Shown: piece by piece, positions 36,950-49,424 of the stretch
Numbering within the stretch: the stretch's first letter is position 1
How the letters are laid out: each line of letters opens with the position of its first letter
From: Ilex aquifolium
Lineage: Eukaryota; Streptophyta; Magnoliopsida; Aquifoliales; Aquifoliaceae
DNA length: 64,000 nt
Assembly (NCBI GenBank): GCA_951799425.1
Contig: OX637406.1
Span: 26,096,390 to 26,160,389 of the forward strand
Reading direction: 5' to 3'
Made by a program: the position numbers and the translations under genes
Notes under the pieces: model-generated
Told to the model about the DNA's origin: nothing
Database searches by the model: none
What the model saw: the letters and a program-made list of their open reading frames with translations, nothing else

Positions 36950-39507
36950 ATCACACCCCATCCTGAGAGACCTATTTAGTATCCCAAAGATGGATGTATA
37001 ACTTGACACGTGGCAATACCTGCGCCTGTAATTCAAGAATGCATTTAAAATCAATATTGCCACCTAATAACTCCATAAAACAGATAAACTGTATAACAGA
37101 GTATAGAACGGTGTAATTTAAACCAAAATAAAACATTAGGAAATTCATCCCTTACATCAACAAGGAAACGAACACTCCTATACAAAATGTACACAACTAG
37201 TTTTCCTAACCACCCATCTCGACTCTATTAGTGTTGTAGTAGACCAAACTCTAAACTTCAGCTTCCTGAAACCAAATATTTTCTCAGTATACTGCGCATC
37301 ATAATACATGGAAATATAAAAAAATTGGATCAAATATCATTTCACCAAAATATGTTCACCACCTAAGGAGAACAACAAAAAAAAAAAGTCTAAGTGTTCT
37401 CAACCCACTTTTAAACTCAAATCTATATCATATATCAATATAATAAATATTTCACATGTGCCACGAGTCAACAACAACATTTAAGCAATGTCAATTTATC
37501 AATAACATTTAAGCAATGTCAAGCTATCTATAATATTTAAGCAATGTCAAGCTGTCCCCCAACCACTGTGAAGTGTCCAAATCAACATATAAGCCATCTC
37601 AAGCTATCCAACAAATTTGACACAATGACTACTACTCAAATCACAAGCTTTTTAGCATAACATATTTGATTCGTTATTTGTTCAACTCAACACAAGTCAA
37701 ATCATCAAAACTTTATTTAACATAGTAAAAAATAATTCATATGTCATATACTTTTATTTCCACTTATTATGAAGTAGTATACTTCACCTGTCATAGCCAA
37801 CCAACACACCACTTTATTTTATGATCGATCCCTAGGTGGAAATGATGTAGTAGTCTCCGACCCTAACAATTTGCATATGCACAAATGCAAGTGAGCATCG
37901 ACTCTAAAATTACTCGAAAAATGCAAGTGAATGCATAAGACTATACTTCATGGCGTTACGTATTCACTATAAATTAACTTCCCCCCTAAAAACCTTCGAA
38001 TTATTTCTCATTCTCTCGATCATCGCCTCATACACTCCAAGGGTTATTTTAACAATAAAAACTACAATATAGTCATGTTCGAGTGTATAATAACAAAACG
38101 AACTCATAACTCTTATAAAATAACTAGACAAATAATCACTTCTAAACGGTTAATTGATTGATGTTGTATTAACGGACGACTAGCGGATTCACGGATAGCT
38201 AAAGGATTTACACTATTTTCATATCACATTTAAATCAACTTTGTCCAAGTCACTTTGGCCCCACTTCCGATCACTACCCTTTGCTTAGCTTTGGCTTCCT
38301 CCTATTACGGATATATGCTAACAATTAGTCGAACACTCGACATGCGGTAAGGTGTTATACGAACCTATCACGTGAATTTAATTAAAATTAGCTTTTATCC
38401 TCACTAAATTAACAGGAAATCAAATTAATTATAAAATAGACTTCCTAAGCTTAATTAGAGCTCTAAACGATATCCCGAGCAAAGGATTAACATTATTTTT
38501 TCATTGGGAATCAAATCTGTCATTTAAAAATCAATCCCCAATTTTTACTCACTTTGGAACAAAAAACTGTATTTACATAGGCATAATTTGGTGTCCCACC
38601 GTACACCATTAAAATGGGCTTTCGATTTTTCTATAGGAAGTTATCGTCATTTTTTCTACCAGGTGCGCAGTCTGTCCAACAAAAAGGGGATTACTTCCAC
38701 CACATCCATTCTTCTACCCATGAACCAAAACCCACTCAAATCTACTCCAAAAGCAATCAAAATCCTCCCAGCAACATTCCATTATCTTTCAATCATCTAA
38801 AACAAGTTTAGAGCAACAAATATGCAAGTAATCCAGGGAATTAAGTAAAACAAGATGAGATGTACTATAACCAATACAACCCCATGCAACCATGACATTC
38901 AACCATTAAAAACCTAATTTTAGGTCTTAATAATCAATTTCAACAACCAAAAAGAAGTGCTTATCTCTCCCAAAAGACCTCCAATCTAACCAATAAAAGT
39001 TCTACCACAAAATTTTAGCAAACCCACAAGAAAATTAGAAGAAATTCTAGCTTCTAATGCTCTTGAAGTGGTAACCGAGAGGAGGAAGTGTACAGAATGT
39101 GTGTAGAAGAGTGGAGAACGTCTGCAAAGATAATGCATCTCCAGCGATTACTGCATCCCAATTATATAATTGGGCTATTTACAGATATATCCTCATACTT
39201 TTGTAATTTTTCAAGTTTTCACCCTTTAAAGAATTTAACTCTTATAATTTATTCCTATAACATTTTTCTCAATAACTTCAATAATTGTACTTCAACCCCA
39301 ACCTTCTTAACTTCAATTCAATTCCACTCTTGTAGCTTAAATATAACATCATATATAATAATTAACTTGCCTTAATTCTGACATATCTCATACTTAACCG
39401 GCCAAAATTTTTAGATAATCACACTTACTACCTCAAAACTTTTAAAATAGTTTACTTCCACCATTATTCAAAATTTATTGTAATGAAATGCATAACAGGG
39501 TTTCCCA
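36950..39507 (-). repeat. Solo LTR, family B, inverted, nested in the copia element
   Basis: It starts (plus strand) TATCACACCCCATCCTGAGAG, the inverted end of the LTRs at 9219 and 16533, and closes ataacagggtttccca, their inverted start. About 2558 bp. The flanks ATAAC and ATGTC are only partly alike, so the duplication has decayed. On either side copia coding continues. No gene inside. Confidence 0.82.
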
Positions 39508-41060
39508 ATGTCTCAAAAAAATTAAAATCAACACTAGCATACTATCAACGAAAAACAGGGCCGTAACAACGTTAACCTTTCTAAGTATTAGAATATCCCA
39601 AAAAGACACACTTAACCGAGCGAGGCAAAAAAATTTCCCTACGCAAACCAAGGAGATGAAGAAATGAAAAACAACCAAAGACACGAGGAGTGAGAATAAA
39701 TGGTAATTTATCATGATAAAAGCAATGAGAAAGAAGATTTGTTATCCAAAATGGGAGAACACATTCAATTAATAAGATAAAATGAAGTAAGTACAACATT
39801 AGCCCAATATGGTTTTGGCACATGTATGCCAAACATCAAGGCGCGGCAACATCCAATAATTGACGATGCTTACGTTCAATAACACCATTTTGGTAGGAGG
39901 TATTAGGAGAGGTGGTTTGATGGATAATGCCATGGTTAGCACAAAAAATTTTCATAAATGATTGAGTATTCTAAAGAGCATTGTTAGACCAAAGTATTTT
40001 AATACGAACATCAAATTGAGTCAGAATTTTATTATCAAAGGTGGTCAGACATTGGGCGACTCAGATCAGTCTTTTATAAGAAATAACCAAGTCATGCTAG
40101 AGAAATTATCAACAAAGATCACAAAACACTGAAAAGCAGAAGTATTTTTAACTGTTAAATGTATGTATGGAACGGACTGAACATACGACTTGAAGAACTA
40201 GGAGGAAAAGAGCTACAGTGATGCTTGCCTAGTTGGCAAGCCTTATATTTTAACACAGAATAAGGGCTCAAACCAGGAATAATTTGACCCAACTTTTGCA
40301 GAGATGGGTGACCCAGTCGAAAAGGCCACTAAAGAGGAGACACTATAGCACTCAAAGGTAGGAACAGAACCACCAGGATCTAAGTAGTACTAGACATTGC
40401 TTTCATGCCCCAAACCAATCACTTTTTTTATCTTGAGGTCCTAAAAAACACAAGAAGATGGAGAGAATATTACAGAACACTATAATGACTTAGTGAGCTG
40501 GCTCACAAATAACAAGTTAAAGTAAAAATTAGGAACAAACAAACTAGAAGTTAATGGCATAGATTAAGTAGGACGAAGATTGTCTATCCCATGGACTAGT
40601 CAAAATGAACCATCAGCTAAAATAATATGTGAATTAGATGAATGAAAATTAGAGAATAAGGCACGCATACCGGACATATGAACTCTAGCCCCTGAATCAA
40701 TGATCCAAGGTAACGAAGAAGGTTGGGCAACCACACATGTAGAGTTACCTTTGTTAGTAAGACCGGCAGTAGGAGTAGAAAAAAGTGGAGAAAGTGAAGA
40801 TAACTATTGGATGATCTGATGAAGTTAAGAGGAAAGATCATCACGAGAATCATAGTAGATACAATTGAACCATTGTAGGAGTCTAATGTACTAGATAACT
40901 CAAAGTATCCTTAGGAGCCTGATTAGCATAAGTTGGTCTCCCATATTTATCCCAACAATAAGACTTAATGTCATGTTCTAGCACAATAAGTACACTAATA
41001 TTCAAAATGATGACCACAATCAGAACTACCATCACGTCTACCACTCAACGTAGCCATGGG
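39508..41060 (-). pseudogene. Ty1/copia gag end, protease and integrase remnants (fossil)
   Basis: Reading leftward are a gag zinc-knuckle-like CTYCARTRH motif near 40990-40940, protease remnants near 40850-40600, the pre-integrase segment near 40330-40220 (RLGHPSLQKLGQIIPGLS, then CQLGKH), and integrase remnants to 39508 with PRVFGCFSFLHLL and PRSVKCVFLGYSNT near 39590-39710. These are diagnostic of Ty1/copia. It is broken at many places. Confidence 0.82.
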
Positions 41061-41391
41061 AAATAGTCCAAATAGAGGCTATAAACTTATTCCTCAAAAC
41101 ACAATTTCCACGGACGAGCTTGGAGTTTGAGAAACACGAAACTTCAGAAAAGGGATTACTGAGTCATTCTAGCTTGAAGAATAGAAGAGAAAACACAAAA
41201 CTACTAAACCAATGCAGAACTAGTTAGAAAGCAGAAGAAACAAGGTTGAGGTATGCTAAACTGGTCATGAGTGAGCGAACCCTGACCAAAAATCTGTTAA
41301 ACCAGCCTATTGGGAAACCAAACTAGGTTGAACTGGCCTGCTAAGAGCTAAACCAGGTTGAACTAGCTTGCTATATGGATGCACTGGCTAA
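41061..41391. other. Copia gag-region remnant or unassigned
   Basis: The stretch between the copia zinc knuckle and the CACTA remnant. It contains diverged short repeats of ctaaaccaggttgaactggcctgc near 41310-41380. By position it would be gag of the copia element, but no domain is visible. Confidence 0.4.
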
Positions 41392-42127
41392 AATAAAGAA
41401 CTAAAAGAAGTTAGAATATACATCAACAGAGGGCCACACAATATTCCTCTGAATGGCTTGTCCAATTATGTAAATGGTATATAAATGAGTCTGTAACGCC
41501 CCAAATACCCCCTTGGACGGCATTACATACTAACAACCATTTACACAATGAGAGCACTAATAAAATCCATAAATAACCAGGGGTCCTTAATTTAACAAAA
41601 TTCGGGCAGAGTCTCCTTTGTTCGGGGAGCTCTACCCAAAATACAACCTGTGCAATTATACTACATCGACCACACCGGGTCCATTTATCCATAAAATATT
41701 TACAACATTATCTCAAAAGATTTCCATTCACCGTATGTAATACCCACAATAACATTCCAAAAGAATAAGCCAAGCCACTACCACAATATCAAAAGAATAT
41801 GCCCAACAATGGCATTTACATTTCCAAAGAATTAAACTATGATAACGCAGCAGAATAACAAAATACTAGACTTTACATGATCTCAAAATAATTTCTCTAG
41901 TCTAGTACAAAAGAAACTTATAGCTCTACATGTCCACCTCTGGATCTAGATTCCCCTCGGGTGGGGCCTCCCAATGCACGGGTTCCTCGACTCCCGCCGC
42001 CTCCTCAAGGGTAAAATCTGAAAAGGTTTATATGTAGGGGGTGAGCACGAAGCTCTGTAGGAAAATCCTCCCAAACTCGAACAAGGTTTAGAAAAGTATA
42101 GAAAACGGTCGGTCTCATTTTTAAACA

Positions 42128-43500
42128 TAGCATAGATATACAATTTGAAATAAAACAGTGACATTTCAAACAGATCTCAGGTTTATGTAAAAACAGTAAT
42201 TAAATGAATAAACGAGCACAACGTAAAAATAATAATCGGTTTCACCATAAACAATTTTCAACATGTCTTTTGGGCAGGCGGCATACTTAACGGTAAACTC
42301 CACCCCCTCAAGGTTCTCTTTGGCAGGTAGCATACTTAACAGTAACCTCCACCTCCTCCATGTTATCTTTGTTTCTCAAGCATCCTTACAAGGAACCTCC
42401 TGAGAAGGAAGGAGCATCCTTACAAGGGACCTCTCAATCATCACAGTATTGTTTCCCAAGTATCCTTACCGGGAACCTCTTGAGAAGGAATGAGCATCCT
42501 TACAAGGAACCTCTCACCCATGTTCATTCCAACAACCATACAAGAACATATCATACCAACAATCATCACACATAACCAACGATTCCATAAATCCCCAATT
42601 TACAAGTAATTTTTCCAAAGATCCACAAATCCATTATGAGGCAATTTCAATAAACAATTAGGAAAATACAAGAGATCGTAACCACGTCATTTTACTACTC
42701 AATACAAATTACTATGGTTTAGAAATCAATAACAAAGAACACATTAAGAAGAAAATCCATCATTTTCAAATACTAGGGTTTTTAAGACAAGAAAAGGGAT
42801 TTCATGGGTATTCAACCCTAACTTTGTTTAAGCATGTAATCTTTGCAAAAAGACTAAAAGAGGAAATCAATAGCATATATAATATTTGAAGTAAAACATG
42901 GGCATTTTACAACGGATTTCAAGTTTAAGTAGCAATAGTAATAGAAATGAACAATAACAACCAAGTTCCAATAAACATCCATTTCCCACACATGATATAA
43001 CATTGTCCTCCCCGGCATGAGCATCCTTACAAGGAACCTCTCACCCTCAAGATTTGGTTTCTCAAGCATCCTTACAAGGAACCTCTTGAGAAAATCACAT
43101 ACTGTCCTCTTTTGGCATGAACATCCTTACAAGGAACCTCTCACCCTCAAGGCTTGGTTTCTCAAGCATCCTTACAAGGAACCTCTCAACCTCAAGACTT
43201 GGTTTCTCAAGCATCCTTACAAGGAACCTCTTGAGAAGGAATGAGCATCCTTATAAGGAACCTCTCACTCATGTTTGTCCAAACAACCATACAAGAATAC
43301 AATACCAAATATTCTCTCAAATACCCAACAATTCCACAAGTCTCCTATTTACAAGCAATTTCCAAGAAAAATCCCCAATTCTCACAAGTGATATCTTCAA
43401 ATAGGGCAATTTAAAGAGAAACATGCAAGAGATCATTATCCATATCATTATATTACTCAACACAAAGCTCTAGAGTTTTCAACACCAAGATTTAGTGAAT
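42128..43500 (+). repeat. Diverged ~750-bp tandem duplication with nested catccttacaaggaacctc repeats
   Basis: Corresponding landmarks lie about 744-757 bases apart (gcatagatatac 42128 and gcatatataata 42872; caagagatc 42669 and 43426). Each unit carries a minisatellite of catccttacaaggaacctc, about four copies in the first and six or seven in the second. Short frames with HPYKEPL repeats are by-products. Confidence 0.8.
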
Positions 43501-43879
43501 ATTGAGAGAGAAATCCCCATTCCTAAAAAACTAGGGTTTTTATGGTTCTTCCACCAGTACTTTACTCAAAACATGATAAAGGTTGCAAGAATATTAAGAA
43601 ACAAGTAACCCATAGCAAATACATATGATTAAGAGTCAAAACATACATATAAATTAACTCTAACATCAATGAACAAGAATGGAAGAAAACTCCTACCTTG
43701 AAATCAAGAATTTCAAACCAAAGCCCAAGCTTTATAGACTCTCTTTCTCCCTTTTCTTCTTCCCTTTATCTTATCCTAGGGCTCTAAGAGATGTGGGTTG
43801 AGAGTGAAATGTATGAAATGAGAGAAAATGTAATGTAAATGGGGTTTTAAACACAGCTGCCTCGAATTTCACTGTTCAT

Positions 43880-44287
43880 GGGCTGTTTTGACATCGCTTC
43901 GTTATCTGGGCATAACTCTCTCATCCGAGCTCCGATTGAGATGATTCAAGATGCTATGGAACGCTAAGAAAGATTTATACAACTTTCATGTTTTGAGTTT
44001 TGAGAGATATTGACTGCATCAAGGTCTAAATCGGGCTTGAAGTTGCACTCAGTGTACTGTTCACGTTCACTGTTCAAGCTAATTGGGCTGTTTTGACATC
44101 ACTTCGTTATCTGGGCATAACTCTCTCATCCGAGTACCGATTGAGATTATTCAAGATGTTATGGAATGCTAAGAACGAGCTCTACAACTTTCATGTTTTG
44201 AGTTTTGAGAGATATTGACTGCATCAAGGTCGAAATCGCACTTGAAGTTGCAGCCAGTGCACTGTTTATGTGCACTGTTCACGTGCA
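43880..44287 (+). repeat. 204-bp tandem duplication
   Basis: Two copies of a unit starting gggctgttttgacatc begin at 43880 and 44084. They share cataactctctcatccgag and tttcatgttttgagttttga. Confidence 0.88.
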
Positions 44288-45357
44288 CTGTTTCATCCCT
44301 TTTTCCATTTCCAATCCATTCCTAAGCCAACCAAATCCATCTCAAACCTCTTCAACACATATTTCTACACCAAACCTATTTAATACAAGTTCTAGGACCT
44401 AAAATTTCATATTTTCACTTATTAAAAACCAAATTTCAACTATTATTTCCACTAACATTTTAAATCTCTACTTTTCCAATCTACCAAATTCAAACACACA
44501 TCACTACACATATCCACATTTTACAACAATTATTTACTATATATCTATACACATATATAAAAGAAAATGCGGGTGTTACAGAGTCATATTGTATACATTT
44601 CTTCTAATTGGTTTCACCAATACCTGATTCGTTTATATTCGTATCGTGTCGAGTCTACTCGTTTACTAAACAGGTGGCTTAAGGAAGATTCAAACCCACT
44701 AATTTTGTGTCGTGTTAACGGGTCGTGTCATATTTTGACACCCCTGGTTTTGATATAAAAAATTGACTTTGTAGAGTTTAATTTTTTTTTTCTTTGAACA
44801 AGATATTGTATTTTGATGTAAAATTATGTAATTTTATAAAATATTACTTGTAACATGAAAAATAGTTGTGGCCAATACAAATTTTTTTTAGAGTTTTTCT
44901 TCTTTAAACTATAAACTATTTTTTAATCTAAAACAACATTTTAATGTTTTGTGAAATATTATTTATGACAGGAAAAATAGCTACCATAAATATAAAATAT
45001 TCTTTTGAGTTTATGAAATATTATTTGAGGTAGGAAAAACAGTTGTCTCAAATACAATTTTTTTTTTAAGTTTATGACACTATTTACGGCAGAAAAAATA
45101 GCTATCATAAATATTAATAAAATATTAATATAAACACATTTTTTGTGATGGCAAACACAGCCGCCACAAAAAATTGTCTTAAACACGTCTTTTGTGACGG
45201 CGAATACAGCCGCCGTAAAAAATTTGTCACAAAAGGCCCTTATTCTTGTACTGTACCCAACCATTAATTTTTCACATAGATACTTGATGCACATAACCAA
45301 AAAAAAAGAGGAAAAGGCGAACAGAAAAAAATATGAGAGACTATGGTAACTAAGGAT

Positions 45358-45369
45358 GCTCTGATACCA
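45358..45369 (-). other. Copia primer binding site (initiator-Met type)
   Basis: On the minus strand TGGTATCAGAGC lies about ten bases from the LTR end ...GTCTACA, at the spacing usual for Ty1/copia. Confidence 0.82.
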
Positions 45370-45379
45370 AGTTAAAATT

Positions 45380-45550
45380 GTAGACACGGCATTAGGATTC
45401 GTAAGAAAAGAGGAGAAATAGAATAATATGTTGTATAGCTTATGTTGCTCTACACTCTCTTATTTATTGTAAACTGATATTTATAGAAATTACAATTTTA
45501 CTAATAATATAAATAAGAATTCTAAAAAAACAAAAAGACTTTTTTTACCC
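45380..45550 (-). repeat. Copia 5' LTR (right limit approximate)
   Basis: On the minus strand it ends GCCGTGTCTACA beside the primer site and contains TATAAATATCAG near 45475-45486. Short LTRs of this kind fit Ty1/copia. The outer end is not clear. Confidence 0.6.
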
Positions 45551-46822
45551 TAGTCCAACTAGTCAAATCTTAGCCCAAATTTCAAACCCAAACCCAGATC
45601 CAAACTCCCTTCTTCTTATCTCCCACCTTTTATCCTTGAACGACCCCCTTAGATCTTCTTATTCCTTCCTATCATTGTCAACATTGACTACCCTTTCCCC
45701 GTTCTGCCCCCTAAAAATCAAACCCTAATTATCACTTCCCACCATTGTTTTCTTCTGCCTCCCCCTCTCTCTCCCTCATACACACACACTCTCACGTACA
45801 CAAACACGCACAGATCCCTATTGATCTCTTTGGTTTTTGTTCAAATAATGGTGGCACCACAACAACCATACCCAATAACATCGACATAATTACCTCCCTC
45901 TACCTATCAACGGTATCACCCCCACCACTAGTGAAAGAGCAATGGCGAGCAATTCGTATTGAGCGGGAAAAAAATTAAAGCAAGATTTGACATATTTGGG
46001 ATGGGTTTGCAGAAGAGTTCTAGGTAGTGAGCTTTGTTGGATCTGCCTAAGTTTTTATAGCTGAAGACCAATAACGCAAAATCTAGGGTTAGGGGTTTCA
46101 ATAATTGAAGGATTAATTTGGTCCAAATTTCTATCATTGACTGTCTCACTTTGAATTGGAATGTAATTGTGATGGTATGGATATATGAATTTTGTGTTAT
46201 TTGTGGTTTCTGGAACATTTTGTTGATGGGGGTATGCGGGATTTTGTTGAAATTGTGTTTGATAATTGGGTTTGTGTTGACAAGCTTTTGCAATTTAGTT
46301 TGAGTGTTCGATGAATTAGATTTTGGTCGATGAATGTTGAGAATGATTTGGTTCGAAGTGTTTGAGAAAGGTGCTTGGTGGTGGGTTGTGGCTTCATTGT
46401 CCCTATGCAATGACGATGGTGGTGTATGGTGAGGGCGAAAGCTATTGGGGGAAGGAGAAGCAGAGGTGGTGTTGTGCTTTGTCAAAGGGAGGAGGTGGTG
46501 TGTGGTGGTGCACGGCGCAATTGGGATTAATTCTGGGTTAGTTGCTCAATTGATGGGCTTATTTTTAACTTACGTAATGGGATTAATTATTTAAATGGAC
46601 TTGATGGAATGAAGAATTTTGATTATTGGAGGTTTATTAAATGAGTATTGGGGTTAAATTGTTAATCATTTAAATAAATTATTGTAATTTTTAAAGTCAT
46701 ATTTTGTTTAAATTTTTGTTGGGATTTTAGTCTAACTATGTAGAGGTATTGTTGGAAATATTTGAATTTTAGTACCTGACATCATCATTTTTCGTTATGC
46801 TTAGTAATGGTCGACAGATGGA
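45551..46822. other. Unassigned stretch between repeats
   Basis: It holds a pyrimidine-rich part (45590-45830) with CA-like runs, then AT-rich sequence. Open frames on both strands (for example 45928-46485 minus, 185 codons) have low-complexity Asn/Thr/Ser composition and no recognisable domain. This is the most likely non-LTR, possibly host-derived, stretch in the window, but I cannot name it. Confidence 0.4.
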
Positions 46823-46827
46823 AGGGG
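46823..46827. repeat. Target site duplication AGGGG (left)
   Basis: AGGGG recurs at 50815-50819, bounding the solo LTR. Confidence 0.9.
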
Positions 46828-47219
46828 TGTAAAACTCGGGTAAACTTGAATTTTTTTTCTGAAAAATGGCAAAATGGTAATTCGCCACTATAATGCGGAT
46901 TTGAAATAAGTATTTCTCTAGAGCTCGGATGACACAACAGACTTCATTGTTGGATTCGTCTCGCGAAACCAAGTCACCCAGACAATTTTCGTCGAATTCC
47001 GAGATAGTCAGATTTTTCACGTGTTTCGAGGCGGCTGGGTGGCGGGTGACCTTGCAAAGGTCCTCACAAATAAATTTTATAAAATTTCCTTATAATTGAA
47101 TTAAATTTCAAATAAAATTAAATTGAACTTAAACCGGGATGAAATTAATCGTTTCGGGGCGAAAACGGACCCGGACAAGTGGGGGACACTTGGCGCGACT
47201 CGGGCCAAGTCTTTAAAAT

Positions 47220-47227
47220 TATAAATA
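47220..47227 (+). promoter_or_regulatory. Putative LTR TATA box
   Basis: TATAAATA about 390 bases into the solo LTR, in the same place as at 4580. Confidence 0.6.
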
Positions 47228-47880
47228 GGGAACAAATATCTGATTTTCTGCAGATTCTTCAGCTAAAAACCAGTATACACGTTGGAGAGAAGAGAGAAGA
47301 GAGGAGAGAAAAAAAAGAAAAAAAAATGAGATTTCAAGACTTGTTTCTCAGATCTACGGAGTTCCGCCGGTCGGAATTCTTCGGGCCAAGAATCAAAGTC
47401 GATCTACGCGACGAGGGCTACGCAACCACACCAAAAACAAGAGATTTCACCGAAGATCCAAGGAGGGATTTTGGGAAAATCAAGACTTTTGGGCTTGTAT
47501 TGGTGTTCTTGAAGGTTCTACCTTCATTTCTACGCTCCAAGAGGTAGGGTTTTTCCTACTTTGGTTTATTTCCTACCTTGAATGTCCATAAGGGATGGTT
47601 AGGTGTATGTGGTTATATACCACTTGCCTATTGTTATGGAAATGAAGAATTGAGTATAGAAATAGCTTAGACTAATTTCTAGCTTGATTTTGATATGTGG
47701 GAGTACTTGTGTATTTTCTTGGTACTTGATGTTATGTGGACAATTTTGTGTGATAACATGATGGGTTGCTTTGAAGGTGTTTGATAGAATGCCTTAAATG
47801 ACCAAAGTTGCTATTTTGGGGAAATTGAAATCATATGCTTAGTGTGTGATTTACAATTGGAAATGGGTATATTGATATAT

Positions 47881-49424
47881 CACTACAAGAAAAATGGGTT
47901 TTTACGGCGGTAAAGTGCTGTCATAAAAGGTCTATTTGTTGTCACAAATACTTTTTGTGACGGCATTGTGGCGGCATTGCCTCGCCATAATAAGTGTGGT
48001 CTCAAAAGGTTTTTACGGCAGCAACAGTCTGTCTCAAATAGTATTTACGGCAGCATGATCCTGTCGTAAATAAGTTGTCACAAAAAATCCAACACTTTTG
48101 TTTTTATCACGGCAGCAAAAGTGCTGCCTCAAATACCATATTTGGCTATCGTAAAAAATAGAAGATATATTTATGACGGCAACGATGCCGCCACAAAAAA
48201 AAAAAAATTTAATTATTATAGACTGTTAATAACCAATGTTATATACCCTGTGCATATATACACTCCATACAACTTTTTTATTTTTGGGTGAGGGAAGGAG
48301 GGAGGAAGGGGGCTTGAACCCTTGACCTCAAGAAGACAAAGCTTTCACAATGTAAGGAATATCATTAGACCAAAGACCCATTGATATCCATACAACTACC
48401 CAATTTAATATATAGATAAACACAAAAGTAAATATAATCAACATTTTCAAAAACATAGAAATATTTTCATATCAAAAAAAAAAAAAAATCTCATGAGTTA
48501 AACAAAATGTAAAGTATGCACTTTTATAAAACATAACGATCTATGAGTATAAGAAATTAATGCAAAAAGTTGAACATTTTTCCCGAACCATCTACTCTCT
48601 CAGTGACATCTGAAAAAACTATAAAATTATTGTTACTATACTGAAATAATATTTATATACATATATACAATAAAAAACTAAAACAAGTTAGAATATACAT
48701 CAACAGAGGGCTACGCAATATTTCTCTGAACGGCTTGTCAAATTATGTAAATGACATATAAACGAGTCATATCGTATACATTTCTTATAATTGGTTTCAC
48801 CAATACCTAATTCGTTTATAATCGTATCGTGACGGGTCTACTCGTTCACTAAACAGGTGGTTTAAGGAAGACTCAAACCCACTAATTTTATGTCGTGTTA
48901 ATGAGTCGTGTCATATTTTGACACTCCTAATTTTGATATAAAAACTTAACTTTGTAGAGTTTAATTTTTTTTTCTTTGAACTAGAAATTGTCTTTTGATG
49001 TTAAACTACGTAATTTTATAAAATATTACTTGTAACATGAAAAATAGTTGTTGCCAATACAATTTTTTTTTAGAGTTTTTCTTTTTTAAACTATAAACTG
49101 TTTTTTAATCTAAAACAACATTTTAATATTTTATGAAATATTATATACGACGAGAAAAATGGCTGCCATAAATATAAAAAATTCTTTTGAATTTATAAAT
49201 ATTATTTGAGGCAGGAAAAACAGCTGTCTCAAATACAAATTTTTTTTTTTAGTTTATGACACTATTTACGACAGAAAAAATAACTGACACAAATATTAAC
49301 ACAAACACGCTTTTTGTGATGGCAAACATAGCCGCCACAAAAAATTGTCTCAAATACGTCTTTTGTGACGGCGAACACATCCGCCGTAAAAAATTTGTCA
49401 CAAAAACCCCTTTTTCTTGTAGTG
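47881..49424 (+). mobile_element. Non-autonomous CACTA DNA transposon
   Basis: It opens CACTACAAGAAAAATGGG and closes CCCCTTTTTCTTGTAGTG, near-perfect inverted ends, flanked by TAT on both sides (47878-47880 and 49425-49427), the three-base duplication of CACTA elements. Subterminal regions carry many ttacggcagca / gtgacggc-type motifs, the usual transposase-binding repeats. At 1544 bp there is no transposase. Its right 750 bases match the older fragment at 41392-45253. Confidence 0.95.
48275..48385 (-). repeat. tRNA-derived SINE-like sequence inside the CACTA element
   Basis: On the minus strand there is an A-box-like TGGTCTAATGATA (48360-48372) and B box GGTTCAAGCC (48311-48320), about 50 bases apart. 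This is close to plant SINE heads of the tggtctagtggtatt type. No clear tail is visible; a purine-rich run (48289-48311) follows. Confidence 0.5.

Larger units (their letters stand above)
41492..44580 (-). repeat. Solo LTR, inverted, in CACTA remnant, GAGTC duplication
   Basis: It opens TGTAACGCCCC and closes GGGTGTTACA, with GAGTC at 41487-41491 and 44581-44585. At 3089 bp it is long because of internal duplications. A block near 41600-41660 (gggcagagtctcc... gtgcaa) is the inverse of a block in the family A solo LTR near 50636-50690, so it is a distant relative and lies in minus orientation. No coding region is attached. Confidence 0.88.
41392..45253 (+). mobile_element. CACTA DNA transposon, 5'-truncated non-autonomous copy, split by a solo LTR
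   Basis: 41392-41491 and 44581-45253 together align with 48675-49424 of the complete CACTA element (shared landmark agaatatacatcaacagagg, then the same AT-rich body). The right end reads tattcttgtactg, a diverged form of the CTTGTAGTG end, preceded by several gtgacggcgaa/cagccgcc subterminal motifs. The left CACTA end is missing. No transposase coding is seen, so it is non-autonomous. Confidence 0.8.
36730..45550 (-). mobile_element. Ty1/copia element, broken, with two nested insertions
   Basis: Pieces of one minus-strand element are: LTR about 45380-45550, primer site 45358-45369, a leader piece 45254-45357, gag zinc knuckle to integrase 41060 down to 39508, and an integrase-end/hinge piece 36949 down to about 36770. 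A CACTA remnant (41392-45253) and a solo LTR (36950-39507) separate them. RT, RNase H and the 3' LTR were not found. It is old, with many breaks. Confidence 0.75.

Noticed and set aside
39840-41060. Separate host gene on the minus strand with FLGYS-type sequence
   Set aside because: The motifs are those of Ty1/copia integrase and pre-integrase, and a primer site and LTR lie upstream.
42360-43404. Frames with HPYKEPL / ILTRNLS repeats
   Set aside because: By-products of the catccttacaaggaacctc minisatellite in a solo LTR.
45928-46485. 185-codon minus-strand open frame
   Set aside because: Low-complexity Asn/Thr/Ser-rich composition, no domain, and open frames on the opposite strand too.
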